Assembly: GCA_001662425.1 (NCBI GenBank)
Contig: BDDC01000515.1
Span: 2,384-53,345, forward strand
DNA from: Chlamydomonas sphaeroides
Taxonomy: Eukaryota; Chlorophyta; Chlorophyceae; Chlamydomonadales; Chlamydomonadaceae
DNA length: 50,962 nucleotides
Direction: 5' to 3'
The notes beneath the pieces were generated by a model. That model was not told where the DNA came from. It saw nothing but the letters and a program-made list of their open reading frames with translations, and ran no database searches. Both the position numbers and the translations under genes were made by a program. Shown here in pieces: positions 1 to 11,406 of this stretch. How positions within the stretch are numbered: the first letter of the stretch is position 1; every line of letters starts with the position of its first letter.

Positions 1-1197
1 CCTTAAGCAAGAAGGCATTCAACTGCTGCTCCGCCGTCCCATGCATCCGCCCACGCACGATCGTGCGTTGAGCGGGCAACAGACCAACAGCCAGACAACA
101 TTAGCTAGCAAGCAGTCATGTTGTTTCAGTCATGCCCACCCAGCAGGCGGGCGACGCCCAGCGCGCGGCAGCACAATATCCTACTCCATCCAGCCGCATA
201 AATACAGTTAAAAGCAACACAGCAGATAGAGCAACACACGACACAGCGCAACACGCGACCGCACGGCACGGCACAGCAGGTAGGTTCACCCCATCTATCC
301 CAAGTAAGGGGGACGCCGGCAGCGCTCCTTCCTCTATCTCCAAGCAAGCGCGGAGTCAGGCATAAACGGCAAATTATCAACAAGCTCCGCACTTCCAAGG
401 CTTCCTGCCGATATGGAAACCATCCATAGATGTCTAGGGCATGGCATGCATAACCAGTAGGACACCGCAGCGGCACAGCCTGCATGCAGGCAGGCAGCCG
501 ATGCTACGGCGGGAGCCCCTCCGTCCTCTCCATCCCGCCCGCCGGCTTTCTAACGAGCCCCTGCCGCCGTTGATCGATGGCGGCCGCGCGCCGCACAAAG
601 TACACCACTACTAGCTAAAGAAACAAAGTAAGGAAGGACACATGCATGCATAGGGCAGCCGCCCTACCTCACGCACCCAGCCACGCACGCAACGCCCCGC
701 GCGGCGCTGTCAGTCTGCAGCAGCACAGACGACGACGCCCCTGATCGCTCAATCGCGTAAGAGCGGGCCTCCGCGCACGTACGAAGAGCCAAGCGGTACG
801 GCAGCCAATGCAAAAGCAAGTCATCATGCATCGATCAACACCGCCATCGCCAGCTCTGCGAGCTCATAATTGCATGAAGCTGCTTGTTCAGGAGCAGCTA
901 GTGCGGTACGCGCACGTACGAGCGAGTAGCATTTGGCATCACAGCATACACTCCTCCCCCACACACATACGTACGGCAAGCAAATAAACACACCGGGACA
1001 CACCCAGCGCGCCACACGCACCCAGCCCAGCAGCACACCCAGCGCGCCCCATGCCACCCGCCCCAGGCACGCATGCTCGAGCTCCGCGGCCCGACCCCGC
1101 CCGCCGTCCTAGCAGCCGCATGTATGCCCGCACGCACCATCCCAGCCGGCCACTGTCCACACTGCTCAGCATGCAGCCGAGCGCCCTGTCACTACTG
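1..1197. other. Intergenic / 3' flank of the SAND gene
   Basis: No conserved protein motif, tRNA or rRNA signature is visible here. The stretch lies downstream of the SAND-domain gene, which reads leftward, so it probably holds that gene's 3' UTR and spacer. The open frames present are short, low in complexity and lack splice-consistent continuation. Confidence 0.5.
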
Positions 1198-1837
1198 TCA
1201 CGACCCCAGCAGCAGCAGGCTGCCGAGGCGAGCCATGCCCAGCGACCCCGCCAGCCAGCGGAAGGCGTCCGAGCTGTCACCGCCGTCGCCGCCGCCGCCG
1301 CCGGGCAATGATGGCGTGAACATTGAGTTTATTGAGTTGCCGCCGCCGGCCGCCCCCAGGTACGTCAGCGCCTGATGGTGGCGATGCGGAAACGGCGCGG
1401 ACGCGCCGCCGCCTGCAGCAGCTGCAGGCCGCGACGGCAGCTGCAGGGACACCGGCTCGACCAGCCGGCCGGCGGGTGGGCTGCTGTAGAAGCCCTCGAG
1501 CGATCCGGGAGCCTGGCCAGGCCCATGGGCTGCTGGGGTATGCGCCTCGAGCGACGACGGCCGCGACTGCTGCAGGGCCCTGGGCGCCCTGCTGCCGTGC
1601 AGCAGCAGGGGGTGCGCGGCGTGGTCGGGGCACAGGCGCTGCTGCGGCTGCGGCAGCAGGCCGCCGCCGCCACAGCTGGCTGCTGGAGCTAGAGCCCAGG
1701 CGCTGCTGCTGGTAAAGCTGCTGCCTATGTAGCCTATGCTGGCGCTGGCGCCGGCGCCGCCGCCGCCTGGGGCACTGCTGCCAGCGCCAGCGCCGGCCTC
1801 GCGGTTCCTGAGGCTGCTGGCGCGCGACATGATGAAG

Positions 1838-1904
<67 letters not shown>

Positions 1905-4288
1905 TTTGGCCTGCTGCCATGAGCCCCGACAGCAGGTCCTGGATGGCCGCCTCGCTGGCGCTCGCAAAGCCGCCACCTGCCGCCCGTGTGGGCGCCCACA
2001 CGGCAGCCAGGCCGGCGTTCGTGGCCGCATCGCAGCAGCTGCCCCGCCGGGTTGCGGCAGCAGCGGCAGCAGCAGCGGCGGCGGCGGTGGCCCCGCTGGC
2101 TCCGGCGGCAGCGGTGGGGTCCGCCGCCCAGGCGATGAGCTTGGCGGCGGTGGCGCGCAGGTCGGCAGCCCTCGGGGCGGGGCTAGTGGGGCTCGCATCG
2201 GCCACGCCGCCCGCGGAGCGTGACGCCATGTGCGCCGCCCTTGCCGTGGCAACCGCCGCGGCGGGGGAAGCCGGGTAGGGGCGTCGGCCGCCGCCGCTGC
2301 AGGCGGCAACGCCGCCGGTCGCAGTGCTGCCGGTTCCGCCGCTGCGGTGATGAGGTTCATACGACCCGGCGGCGGTGGCCGCGGAGAGGGGCGGCGAGCT
2401 GGTGGCGGAGGTGGGATTATGGCTGCCGTCCGCGGATGCCAAGGTGGAGTGGGTGGCAGCGCGGCGCAGCAGCCCCGAAGGACGCTTGGCGCTGTGGGTC
2501 GCGTCGTCCTCGGCCGGGCGCTTGGGGTGCGCCGCAAGCAGCGGCAGGGGCTGCGCCGCTTGCGGCAGCGGGCTGCTGCTGCTGCCAGCGCTGCCGGCCC
2601 CGGCAGCAGCGGCACTGGACGAGGCTCGCCGCTCCTCTTCCTCTGTCATCACGCACATGAGCGTGTGCACGCGTGGGATGCGTGGTCCTCCCTGCGGTAG
2701 GTGCAGCAGTCGCGGCACGCACGCATGCAGCGTGTGCCAGCAGATGGATATCGTGGCAAGCTGGCAACGCACAAAATAAGGCCGTGTATGTATGTATGTG
2801 TGTGTGTGTGTGTGGCGATAGATCGACACAAGCAAGCTGACGCGTGCACTGCTGAGAGCCGACAGGCGAGTGCTCGCTGTGTTTCCCAGCAGCAGCAACG
2901 TAAGCCCGCACGTACCCGCAGCAGCGGCAGCCCGTTCTGCTTGAGCCACTTGCCCAGCGTGATGCCGGAGGGCAGCACCTTGATGCTGACGTGCCACTTG
3001 GCGGTGACGGCGCCCGCCAGGCGCTCGAACCTGGATGGGCGAGGCACGGGCAGCAGGCAGGCGAGGGACGGACGGAAACGATGGGCGGGGTTGAGGGCGC
3101 TGCTGGGATGCGGGGTGGGGCGGGTGGGCGGGTGCCGGGATAGGTCGGTGGTGAGCGACGCACAGGACGGAATGGAAGTGCGTGAGCGCCGCAGCCGTCA
3201 CCGCCGCTAGCTGTGTGCGTTCAAGTGTCAAGTAAGAACAGAATGCGTGTGCGTGTACGTATGTACGGCAGTGGTTGACGGCCGTCTACGACAGCAGGGC
3301 GGTTACAAACTTTCTACATACTTATCCCCGTTACAGGGCTGTGACAGACTTCGCGTGCCTGTTACAGGCCACCCTATCTAGTGCGGTAGGGCGGCGCCCA
3401 CTGGCTCCGCTCCAGCCAGCCCCCGCTAGCCCGCCGGCCTCTATCTATCTCGGTAGTCGTCCGCACGCACCTGCCGCGGGTCAGCATCTTGCCGCCGCAC
3501 TCGATACACGCGCCGCCTGGGGATCGGGAGGTGGGTGGGTGGGTGGGTGGGTGGGGAGGGGCATGTAGCAAGTAAGGAGGAGGCGCGGAGCGAGCGCGGC
3601 TGTCGGTAGCTGCAGCTGGTGTGGTAGGTGGAGCACATATGTACGGCACCGCCGGGCAACAGCATGCACGTGTCGTACGTTGGATAGGTAAGTGGAAAAA
3701 CTCGAAGAGGCCTTGCTACCGTAAGCTAAAACCAGGGCACACGCCCAAGCAAGGGTGTGGGTCATGCATGTAGCCTAGCGCTAGGGCCGAGGCCGCTCGC
3801 TCGCAAGGTCAGTCCATCCAGCAGGCAGCAGCAGGGGCACATCCCCCCGTGGGCGCGCGACGACCCCGCGCCGTGCATCGCTTACATCGCTCGGCCCCGT
3901 CCCCGCGCGCACCCTGCATGTACAGCCCGGGGTGGAAGGTGCCTACGGGGCCGCGGCTGACGGCGCTGGCTGCGTTGACGGTATGCAGCAGCTGCTGCTG
4001 CTGCAGGTCCGCGACGGCGGTTGCGTCGTTGCCGCCCCTGCTGCTGGCAGCGGCAGCCCCCCGCGGCAGCTCAGCGGCTGCCACCTCTGTGGGATTGCGC
4101 TTGCGGGACACCACTCGGACGCAGATGGGCGCGGGTAGCTGCGGTGGTGGTGCGACCTGCTGCGGCTGCCGCTGTCGGCTGTTGTAGCTGCTGAAGCTGT
4201 TGCCGCCCGGCGGCGGCTGCCTGCTGGCGGCGCTGGCGCTGTACACACCGTCTTCGCTGGCGCTCGCTGCTGCGGAGAAGCCCGACAT
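1198..4288 (-). CDS. SAND-domain (VARL/RegA-like) transcription regulator
   Basis: Four exons on the minus strand: 4288-3913, 3516-3471, 3030-2916 and 2691-1198, giving 676 residues with all phases matching. The SAND domain spans about residues 112-185 and is assembled across all three introns. It contains CIECGGKMLTRGRFERLAG, then AKWHVSI and LGKWLKQNGLPLL, which fit the SAND pattern in order (beta hairpin, the K-x-W-K-like DNA-contact region, terminal helix). SAND proteins bind DNA through this region. In green algae the VARL subgroup includes Volvox RegA and Chlamydomonas RLS genes, which repress growth and chloroplast genes. The rest of the protein is low-complexity Ala/Gly/Ser/Pro sequence with a run of 22 prolines. 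The start is the first Met before the conserved block. SAND membership is well supported; VARL subfamily placement is inferred from the domain wording and host type. Confidence 0.8.
1838..1904. repeat. (GGC)22 trinucleotide repeat coding poly-proline
   Basis: An uninterrupted GGC/GCC microsatellite of about 22 units lies in the last exon of the SAND gene. Read on the minus strand it encodes a poly-proline tract, immediately followed by Phe-Ile-Met. Confidence 0.95.
2786..2813. repeat. TATG/TG microsatellite in a SAND-gene intron
   Basis: Short (TATG)n followed by (TG)n, inside the third intron (2692-2915). Confidence 0.85.
3531..3556. repeat. (GGGT)n tetranucleotide repeat
   Basis: About six GTGG/GGGT units in the first intron of the SAND gene, just upstream of the 46-nt exon in transcript sense. 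It forms part of the C-rich tract before that acceptor site. Confidence 0.85.
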
Positions 4289-6933
4289 GGCCAGTCACGC
4301 GCGAGCCAAGCAGCGGCAGTAAAAAGCAGGAGGCAGGAGAAAGCGAGGCGGCGAAGCAAGGCAGGTAGGTGAGGACGACGGAAGGTGGCGCCGGCAGGCG
4401 TAGTCAGGCAGGGGTTTCGCGTCCTCTTATTATGGCCTGCGACGCGCCCGCCCCTGATCTGTCCTGCGTGCAGGGGTTTCGTAAGGCTTGTTGGTCACAG
4501 CGCTTCAGCACTGCGCGCGCGGCGCTCCTGCGTGACTGTCGAGACGCATCCCGCCGGCAGTCCATCCAGCTCGACTCGCCCAGTTTCACATCCAGCACGC
4601 GCCCCCCCCCGAACAGCAGAGTGGTCGCGTGGCTACGGTCATACGGCTTGCCAGGAGCTCGGCGACGTAGGCAGGTCAACGGACGGAGAAACGACAGTAG
4701 CTTCAGCGCGCGCCAGTGGGCTATGCATCTCACCCTGCTTGAGCGAGGTCAAGCACTGGCTGCAGCGTGCTGCGACGAGCTTGCGAAGCCAGCAGCGGTC
4801 GGTGCACTCGTCGCGGAGATAAGAACCAGCAGCAGCAACCTAAACGACGACGCCGCTGGCGCAGCAGACGACGTGCCGAGTAATGCTCCTTAAATGTGTG
4901 CGCATTGATGCTGAATGAAGTGGCGCCGTGGCGCCGGGATGTAATTTGCCAGATATGCGGCGCTCCGGGGATGCTTCTTGCTGCTTCGGGCTCTGTATGC
5001 ATGTGCGTTGGGAGTTATATTTGTGGCATGCATGTCACCTTTGAGGCAGCCGCAGTGGGCCGCAGAAGGCCGCAGAAGGCCGTTACTTGTCATCCGCGGT
5101 TTTTTGTCTGGGAGAGGCAGGTTCGTTGCGTTAGCACATGAGGATGGGCGGGGCTTTCGTGAAATTCGTTGCTTGGGAGTTGCGTTGGAGTTGCTTTGAG
5201 CGAGGCAAGGGAGCAGGGGCAGGGGCTCGTTGCGCGGCACTTCGGTGGCGGGTATGCATGTACGCAGCAGCCGCAGTAGTGGCCTCAACTTTCTGCGACT
5301 TGAAGCCCTCGACAAGCCCGCGATCTATGTCCTCTCCAGCGTTACGCCCATAATGTACTGCAGGGGTACCGCCACAGGGCTTTCTCGCGCGATCGATAAT
5401 GCATGACCATGCATCGGCGGCACCAGCGTGCGTTGTCGCTCATAGAGCTTCTTAGACGCTATCATTGAACTTAAAAGACCTCCCTAATGTCACTCAGTAG
5501 CTGCGGGTGGGCCGCAAGAGGCGGTTGCATTGACCGTTGCCGCAGCAGCAAATAAAGCAGGGCCACAACCACCGGCCGCAGCGCAGCAGCGACGAGCAGC
5601 AACAAAACTAAAGCGGCGCAAACATATGATGCCATGTTTGATTGGCTGTGACGATGGCCCACGTCAAGGTCGCTCGATGCGTACCGTGCAAGCCGTTGCA
5701 ACGGAGTTCAGCAAACAGGAAATGCGGCCAGCACGTTCTATCGCCGTGTTCTCGCCGTGCGTGTCTCATGGCGCCTGTGTTGCTGCGTGAGCATGTATGT
5801 TGGCGGCGTTTGGCTTGGCAATAATGCGTACAGGCACCTGCCCGCCGGGGGACAGGGCGCGTAGGGGGCTTCGGCCCTCCTGATCGCCCTACCTCCTTAA
5901 ATCACGGCGAGCCGTACATCTATTTCTATTTCTATTTCTACAGGCACCTGCGGCCAGCAGGTATGAGCAACGAACAGGTAGGCGATCTGCTGCTGCTGCT
6001 GCGTGTACACGCACATGTTGTTTGCAGACCTCAGTCAGCATAGCGTGCTGCCTTCGCGTACTTTCGCTTTCTTTGGTCAGCATAGCGCGGGCTAGCGACA
6101 TGGCACCGCAGGAATGCTCGGCTGAGAGCCATTGCTGGCACCGGTGTGGGAAAGCAGGGGAAAGTAAGCCTGAGATATATAGACGTGCGTGCGTGGCCAG
6201 AGGGTGGTTGTCCGGACGTACAAAAATGACACCAGCTCAGCTCGTGATGTGATGCACACTTAGCATAGCTCTTACATATGCTTGCGCTTGCTTGCTTCAC
6301 ATGCAACCAGCAGCAGGTGAAGTAAGCGGCGCGTACGTGGGGCTAACTTGCCCCACCTACCTGCATACCACAGCCTGACGACCAAAATGAAGCCAACTGA
6401 CGCACGGTTGCGTTACAATGTGATCGGTACCCGGCATGCTAGGCATACCATGCATACAATACCGTACGTACGTCACCAGGCCGGCCTCGTGCGTACCACG
6501 CTGCGCAGCCACCCACCCACCCACCCACCCACCCACTGCCAACCGCATGCATGGTCGGCGCCCAGCCGGGGGGCATGCAGCAGGCGACCGAGTGCCCACA
6601 CGTAGGATGGATGCTGCTCGCGCTGCTGCCACTCATCCCACAATAATCAAGCATGCGGCCACGCACGCGCCTGGCAGCAGCCGGTCCGACATGCATGACA
6701 ACCCCCGCGCGCAAGTAAGTGGCCCGCGCCCAGCCCCATACACCCCACACGCTCCCTCCCTCATGTAAGCGTGTATGCGCTGCGCGCCTGCCCAACCAGT
6801 AGTCCGCCCCCGCCCGCCCCCTTGCCTACCGCCCACCGGTAGGTGTCACGGCAGCCACGCACGCACTCGTCCGTCCGCGCATCGGTGCCTGCCTTGCTAT
6901 GCACAAGTAGGCAATCAGCCACGCAGCCCGTCC
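4289..6933. other. Long intergenic region: SAND-gene promoter side and 3' flank of the RIX1-like gene
   Basis: No convincing gene is visible in these 2.6 kb; open frames on both strands are short and show no family motif. The left part is upstream of the SAND gene and should hold its promoter. The right part is downstream of the RIX1/PELP1-like gene. TTACA (TGTAA on the minus strand) at about 6413-6417 is a possible poly(A) signal for that gene. Small repeats include a TATTTC array near 5921-5940 and a repeated TACAGGCACCTGC at about 5828 and 5939. Confidence 0.5.
6508..6536. repeat. (CCCA)n tetranucleotide repeat
   Basis: About seven ACCC units in intergenic DNA, on the opposite strand sense to the GGGT array at 3531. 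Confidence 0.9.
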
Positions 6934-9900
6934 CTACTCGTCGCCGCTGTCGCTGTCGCCTCCAGAGTCAATGTCCGGAAGCGAGCCCTCGCTGTCCTCG
7001 CTCTCGTCAGCAAACACGGCCGCCGCGGGCGCGGCCCGAGCAGCGGCCGCCGGCGCGGGCGGCGCCGCATCCGCGCTTGGCGCGGGGGCCGCTGCAGCCG
7101 CGGCGGCGGGTGCTGTGGCAGCCGCCGCCTCGCGTTGCCGCTTACTGGCCTTGCCGCCAGCAGGCGCCGCTGCAGCCGCCGCCGGCGCCGGCGCGGGCGC
7201 CTTGCCGTCTGCCTTGGCCCCCTTGCCGCCCTTCTTGCCGCCGCCCGTTGCTGGCGCGGGAGCCGCCGCTGGCGCCGCCTCGGGCGGTGCAGCCGCCGGC
7301 GTGCTCGCGGCCTTGCCGGCAGCTGCCTGCTGCCGCCTCGTCCGCGCAGGAGTCGCCGCCGCCTGCTCGGCCGCTGCCGGAGCCGGTGCGGGCACCGAGG
7401 CCGCAGCCGCCGCCGGCTGCGCCTGAGCCGGCTGCGGCTGCGGCGGCGTAACCGTAGGCGCTGCGGGCGCTGCGGGCGGCGGCAGTGCGGGCTGCACTGG
7501 GTCCAGCATGCTCCACATCCGCGGCCGGCCCAGCTCAAAGCCCCCGCGGCCGCCCTCGCCCCGTGACACGCCGCCGCCGCCGGCCGCGGACGCCACCGGC
7601 GCGCCTCGCGGGCGCAGCAGCGCCTCCAGCGCCGTCAGGCCCTCGCACGCCGCCGCCGCCAGCTCCGGCCCGCCGGTGCCCGCCGCCGCGCCGCGCAGCA
7701 GCGCCAGGCCCTCGGCGAGGAACGGCGGCCGGCTGGGCAGCGGCGCCGCCAGACTGGCCGCCAGCGCGCGCAGCGCAGACACGCGCAGCGCCGCCAGCTC
7801 GGGCGCTCGCGCCGCCGCCGCGCTGCCCGGCTCCTGCGCCGCCTTGGCGGCAGCGTCCGCTGCGACGGCCGCCATGTGGTAGCAAAGAGCATCTAGCTGG
7901 CCGCGCACCTCGGCCGCCAGCGCCGGCCCCGCCGCCGCCAGCAGCGCCGCCGCCACGCCCAGCGCCGCCGCCTGCGCCGCCGCGTCCTCGGGCGAGGCCA
8001 CCGGCGCGACGGCCGCCGCCACTGCGGCGGCAGTGGGGATGTCGAGAGAAGCCAGCGGGTCGCCGGCGCCGCCCACGCGGGCCTTCTTGGTCGCGGGGGG
8101 GCCGCCGCCGCTGCGGGCGGCGGCGGCAGCGCCGGCGCCGTACAGCACGGCCTGCTGCATCTGCTGCTGCTGTACGGCGCTCAGGCCGTACAGCTCCGTG
8201 ACGAGCATGCCGACCACGTCCCCCGCCAGCGCCCGGCCCGCCGCGAGGCCTCCCAGGCCAAGTACGGCAGTGGCGGTGTCGTACAGGGAGCGCCGTACGG
8301 CGGGCGGCATGATGCAGGCCAGGCCGCCGGCGCCGCCCGCGCGGATCCTGCCGGGGAGGTGGCACACGCCGTCAGCCAGCGAGGGAGGGGCGCGAGGCGC
8401 AGGCGCCGCTGCGCCAACCTGCGACTAAGCTACCTCACACTGCAGTCCCGCCTGGACCCTGACCCTCCCGCCTAGCTCTGCCTGGCCTGCACCCACGCCT
8501 CCCGCCCGCAGCGCCCCCACCCCACCTCCGCAGGTGCTCGCCCAGCAGGCGGCACACCAGCGCCATCAGCGGCATCATGCTGCCGCGCACCGCCCGCGCA
8601 AGCAGCCCCAGCAGCCCCCAGGCCAGGCGGTGCAGCCCGGGCAGCGCAGCCAGCACCTCGGCCTGAGCCGAGGCAGAGGGAGCCACGCGGCCGGCGGCCA
8701 GCAGCGCTGCGGGCAGGACCACAAGAGCATGGGGTGGCAGGCGGGCAGGCGTCAGGGCGGCATGGCGTGGTCTGCGGCCGCAGGCCCTGCAGTGCAGTGC
8801 GGCCCGCCCCTCATCCCGCGACGGCGCCAGTCCGGCCCCAGTCCCATTGTGCGGCGCCGCCCCCCCGCTATGCCCAGCACCGTTCGGCCACATGCCGCCC
8901 GCCCTAGTCCTGGTCCTGCCGCTCACCGGCGGCGTCCAGCCTCAGCAGCCGCATGACCGCCAGCAGCACCGCGTGCGAGGGCACTGCCACCGGAGCGCCC
9001 GCCTCGCCCGCCAGCAGCGCCTCCAGGCCCTCCAGCAGCGCCGCCACCACCTGCGGGCCACACATGAGGGAGGGCGGGGCCCGGGCACAGGAGCGGATTG
9101 CAGCTTTGGGCCCTGAGGGCGCAGCCGCCGCCTGGCCGCCCAATCAATCCGTGGCCCCGCTGCAGTCCGGTCGCTCGATGCCCGCGCTGCCGTGCATTGC
9201 CAGGCGCTGCCCCGTGTCCACAGCGGCCCCACAGCCGCCCCACAGCGGCCCCACAGCGGCCCCACAGCGGCCCCGCCTGCAGCACGTCCGAGGCGCTATG
9301 CGGGGTCCAGCGAAGCACTGCTCGGCCACCCCATGGCCCTCATGCAGGCGCCACCCAGTGCCCCCACAGCGGCCCCGCCTGCAGCACGTCCGAGGCGCTA
9401 TGCGAGGTCCCATCGAAGCACTGCTCGGCCACCCCGTGGCCCTCATGCAGGCGCCACTCAGTGCCCCCACAGCGGCCCCACCTGCAGCACGTGCGAGGCG
9501 CCCAGCCGCGCCGCGCCACCCGCAGGGGCAGCGGCCGCGCCAAAGCCCGCCGCCTCCAGCAGCCCCGCCACGCCGCCGCCGACCGCCGCCGCGCCCGCGC
9601 CAAGCTGCTCCCGCGCGCGCGCGCCCAGGCCGCCGTCCAGCGCGCCCTCGCCGCCGCCCAGCGCCGCGCCGCCGCCGCCCGCCGCCGCCGCCAGCATGTC
9701 CAGGCCCGCGTGCAGCGACACCAGCAGCCGCCGGCACAGCGACGTCCAGGCGCCCGCCTCGGTGGCGGCGGCGCGCGGCAGCAGCGCCAGCAGCCGCGCC
9801 GCCTCGCAGCGCGCCGCCAGGGCGGTGCCCGGCGCGGCCATGATGCCGGCCAGCGCCGCCTCCAGCGCGGGCGCCGTGTTGCGGCCGGCCGAGGGCAGCG

Positions 9901-10984
9901 CACCCAGCACGGCGCGGCAGGCGGCCAGCGCGGGCCGCTGGCAGGCTGCGGCGGCGGCAGGAGGAGGGGGAGGAGGAGGGGCAGGAGGGCGGAGGGGCGT
10001 CAGGAGGTGCAGGAGGCACGGCGGGGGGCGCAGGCGTAAGGGTGGGGCGCGCAGCAGGCGAGCAGAGCCGTCGCCCTTACAGGCCCCCAAGGCAATGCCG
10101 CCGCCCGTTGGCGCCCCACCTGCGTCGCCGATGAGCGGCACCGCGGCCTGCAACGTGCGGCCCGCCAGGCCGCTGGCGTCGCGCCGCACGCCGGGCGCCT
10201 CGAGCAGCTCCGCCACCCTGCGGTTGGGGAGGGGAGGGGAGGGCACGCCAGGGGCCGCGAGGGAGGCAGGGAGGCAGGCGTGAGGGGAGGGACGCGGCAC
10301 GGCGTGAACGGTAGGCGGAGGCTACGTCACCAGGTGTGAGAGAGCCAGGCCAAGTGCGCGGGAGGCGCTGGCTTGGCCGCGGGAGGAGCCCCGCACGAAT
10401 GGCGCACCTGGTGAAGAGCTGCGAGAGGCCGAGCAGCGCTGCGGCGCGCGCCGCGGGCTGAGACTCGGCGCCGCCGGCCGCCGCAGCGCCCTCGCGCCGG
10501 ACCACCTCGAGTAGCGCGGCGCCCCACTCGGTGTGGGAGGCCAGGAAGGTGCGAGCCGGCACGTGGCGGCACAGCAGGCCCAGCAGCACGGCGGCGCCGG
10601 GGCGGGCGGCGGGCTGCGGCGAGGGATGCGTAGCACGTGGGGCAGGGGAGCGGTCAGGGGCATGTGCGGCTGGGGGCTGAGAGGGGTCAGGGAGATGGAG
10701 GCCGTGCTCACGACACAAGGCACGAGCGGAGGGATGACCGTGGCATATACCCCACGCACCTCGCCCTTGGCCAGCAGCTTCAGGAGCTGCGACACCATGT
10801 TGGTCTGCAGCTCCGTGACTGGAGCCCATATGCCGCCTTGCGAGCCATCAGGGCCAGCAGAGAGCAGCCCGCTGCCGACCAGCAAGTTGGCGATGGCGGC
10901 GGTCCGCTCAGGTTCAAGCGGCTGCTCAAGAGAAGAGTTGACGCTACGCAGCAACGCAACACGCAGCGTCGCGGCGGCCTCCAT
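6934..10984 (-). CDS. RIX1/PELP1-like pre-rRNA processing protein
   Basis: Seven exons on the minus strand: 10984-10760, 10613-10408, 10217-10120, 9945-9482, 9050-8927, 8706-8526 and 8347-6934, giving 903 residues with consistent phases. The N-terminal two-thirds is alpha-helical and Leu/Ala-rich, as in HEAT/armadillo-like RIX1 domains. A segment reading EAGAWTSLCRRLLVSLHAGL resembles a block I recall from plant PELP1/RIX1 proteins. The C-terminal third is Ala/Pro-rich with Lys patches such as GGGKKGGKGAK. It ends in an acidic tail (SEDSEGSLPDIDSGGDSDSG) like the PDI-D tail of plant homologues. RIX1/PELP1 works in the nucleolus with IPI1 and IPI3 in ITS2 processing and 60S maturation. A generic armadillo-repeat protein is the main alternative. 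The gene is divergent from the neighbour starting at 11407, sharing a 422-bp spacer. Confidence 0.65.
9219..9500. repeat. Tandem repeat in an intron of the RIX1-like gene that copies an exon end
   Basis: Starts with about four copies of a 12-bp unit (CCCACAGCGGCC) at 9219-9275. It continues as a 102-103 bp unit starting at 9265, 9367 and 9470, the last copy partial. The third copy overlaps the true 3' end of the exon ending at 9482 and its GT donor. The two intronic copies carry the same exon end, but with CAG followed by GC instead of GT. Confidence 0.85.
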
Positions 10985-11406
10985 GACTGCCGCCGCGCGC
11001 AGAAAGACTTGCGGACTTGCAAGTTTGCTTGCGGTAGCACAGCGGCTGTTCGGACGGATACTTTTGGTATGCGTTAATCTCCCTAAGGTCAGCAAATTAA
11101 GTATGAGCGCGAGTGGTGCGACCTGCCCCTCAGCACGGCGCAGCACGTCGCTTCCATCTCGTGTTGTTCCTCATTTGGCGACGCTGCGCTACCTACTCGC
11201 ACATGCATAGTCGTCAATAGTACAATGTCATTTAAGGACAGCGCGACTTTGTGACTTGCACCCACACGACAACCTTGGCGGGAGCTCACGCGTCAGAAGC
11301 TTCAGCGCAGGGCCAGCGCTATGTGCGCACGATTCTTGATGCATCCACTGTTCTTCTTGGAGTAGCGTTGACGAACAAGCATAAAACGGTCGCATCTGAG
11401 CTCGCG
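10985..11406. promoter_or_regulatory. Shared divergent promoter region (RIX1-like / first zinc-knuckle gene)
   Basis: 422 bp separate two start codons pointing away from each other, at 10984 (-) and 11407 (+). It is noticeably less GC-rich than the flanking exons. No TATA box or known element is clear. Assignment as a shared promoter rests on geometry alone. Confidence 0.4.

Noticed and set aside
9219..9500. CRISPR-like repeat array
   Set aside because: Units are adjoining copies without unique spacers, in a eukaryotic intron. It is a tandem duplication.
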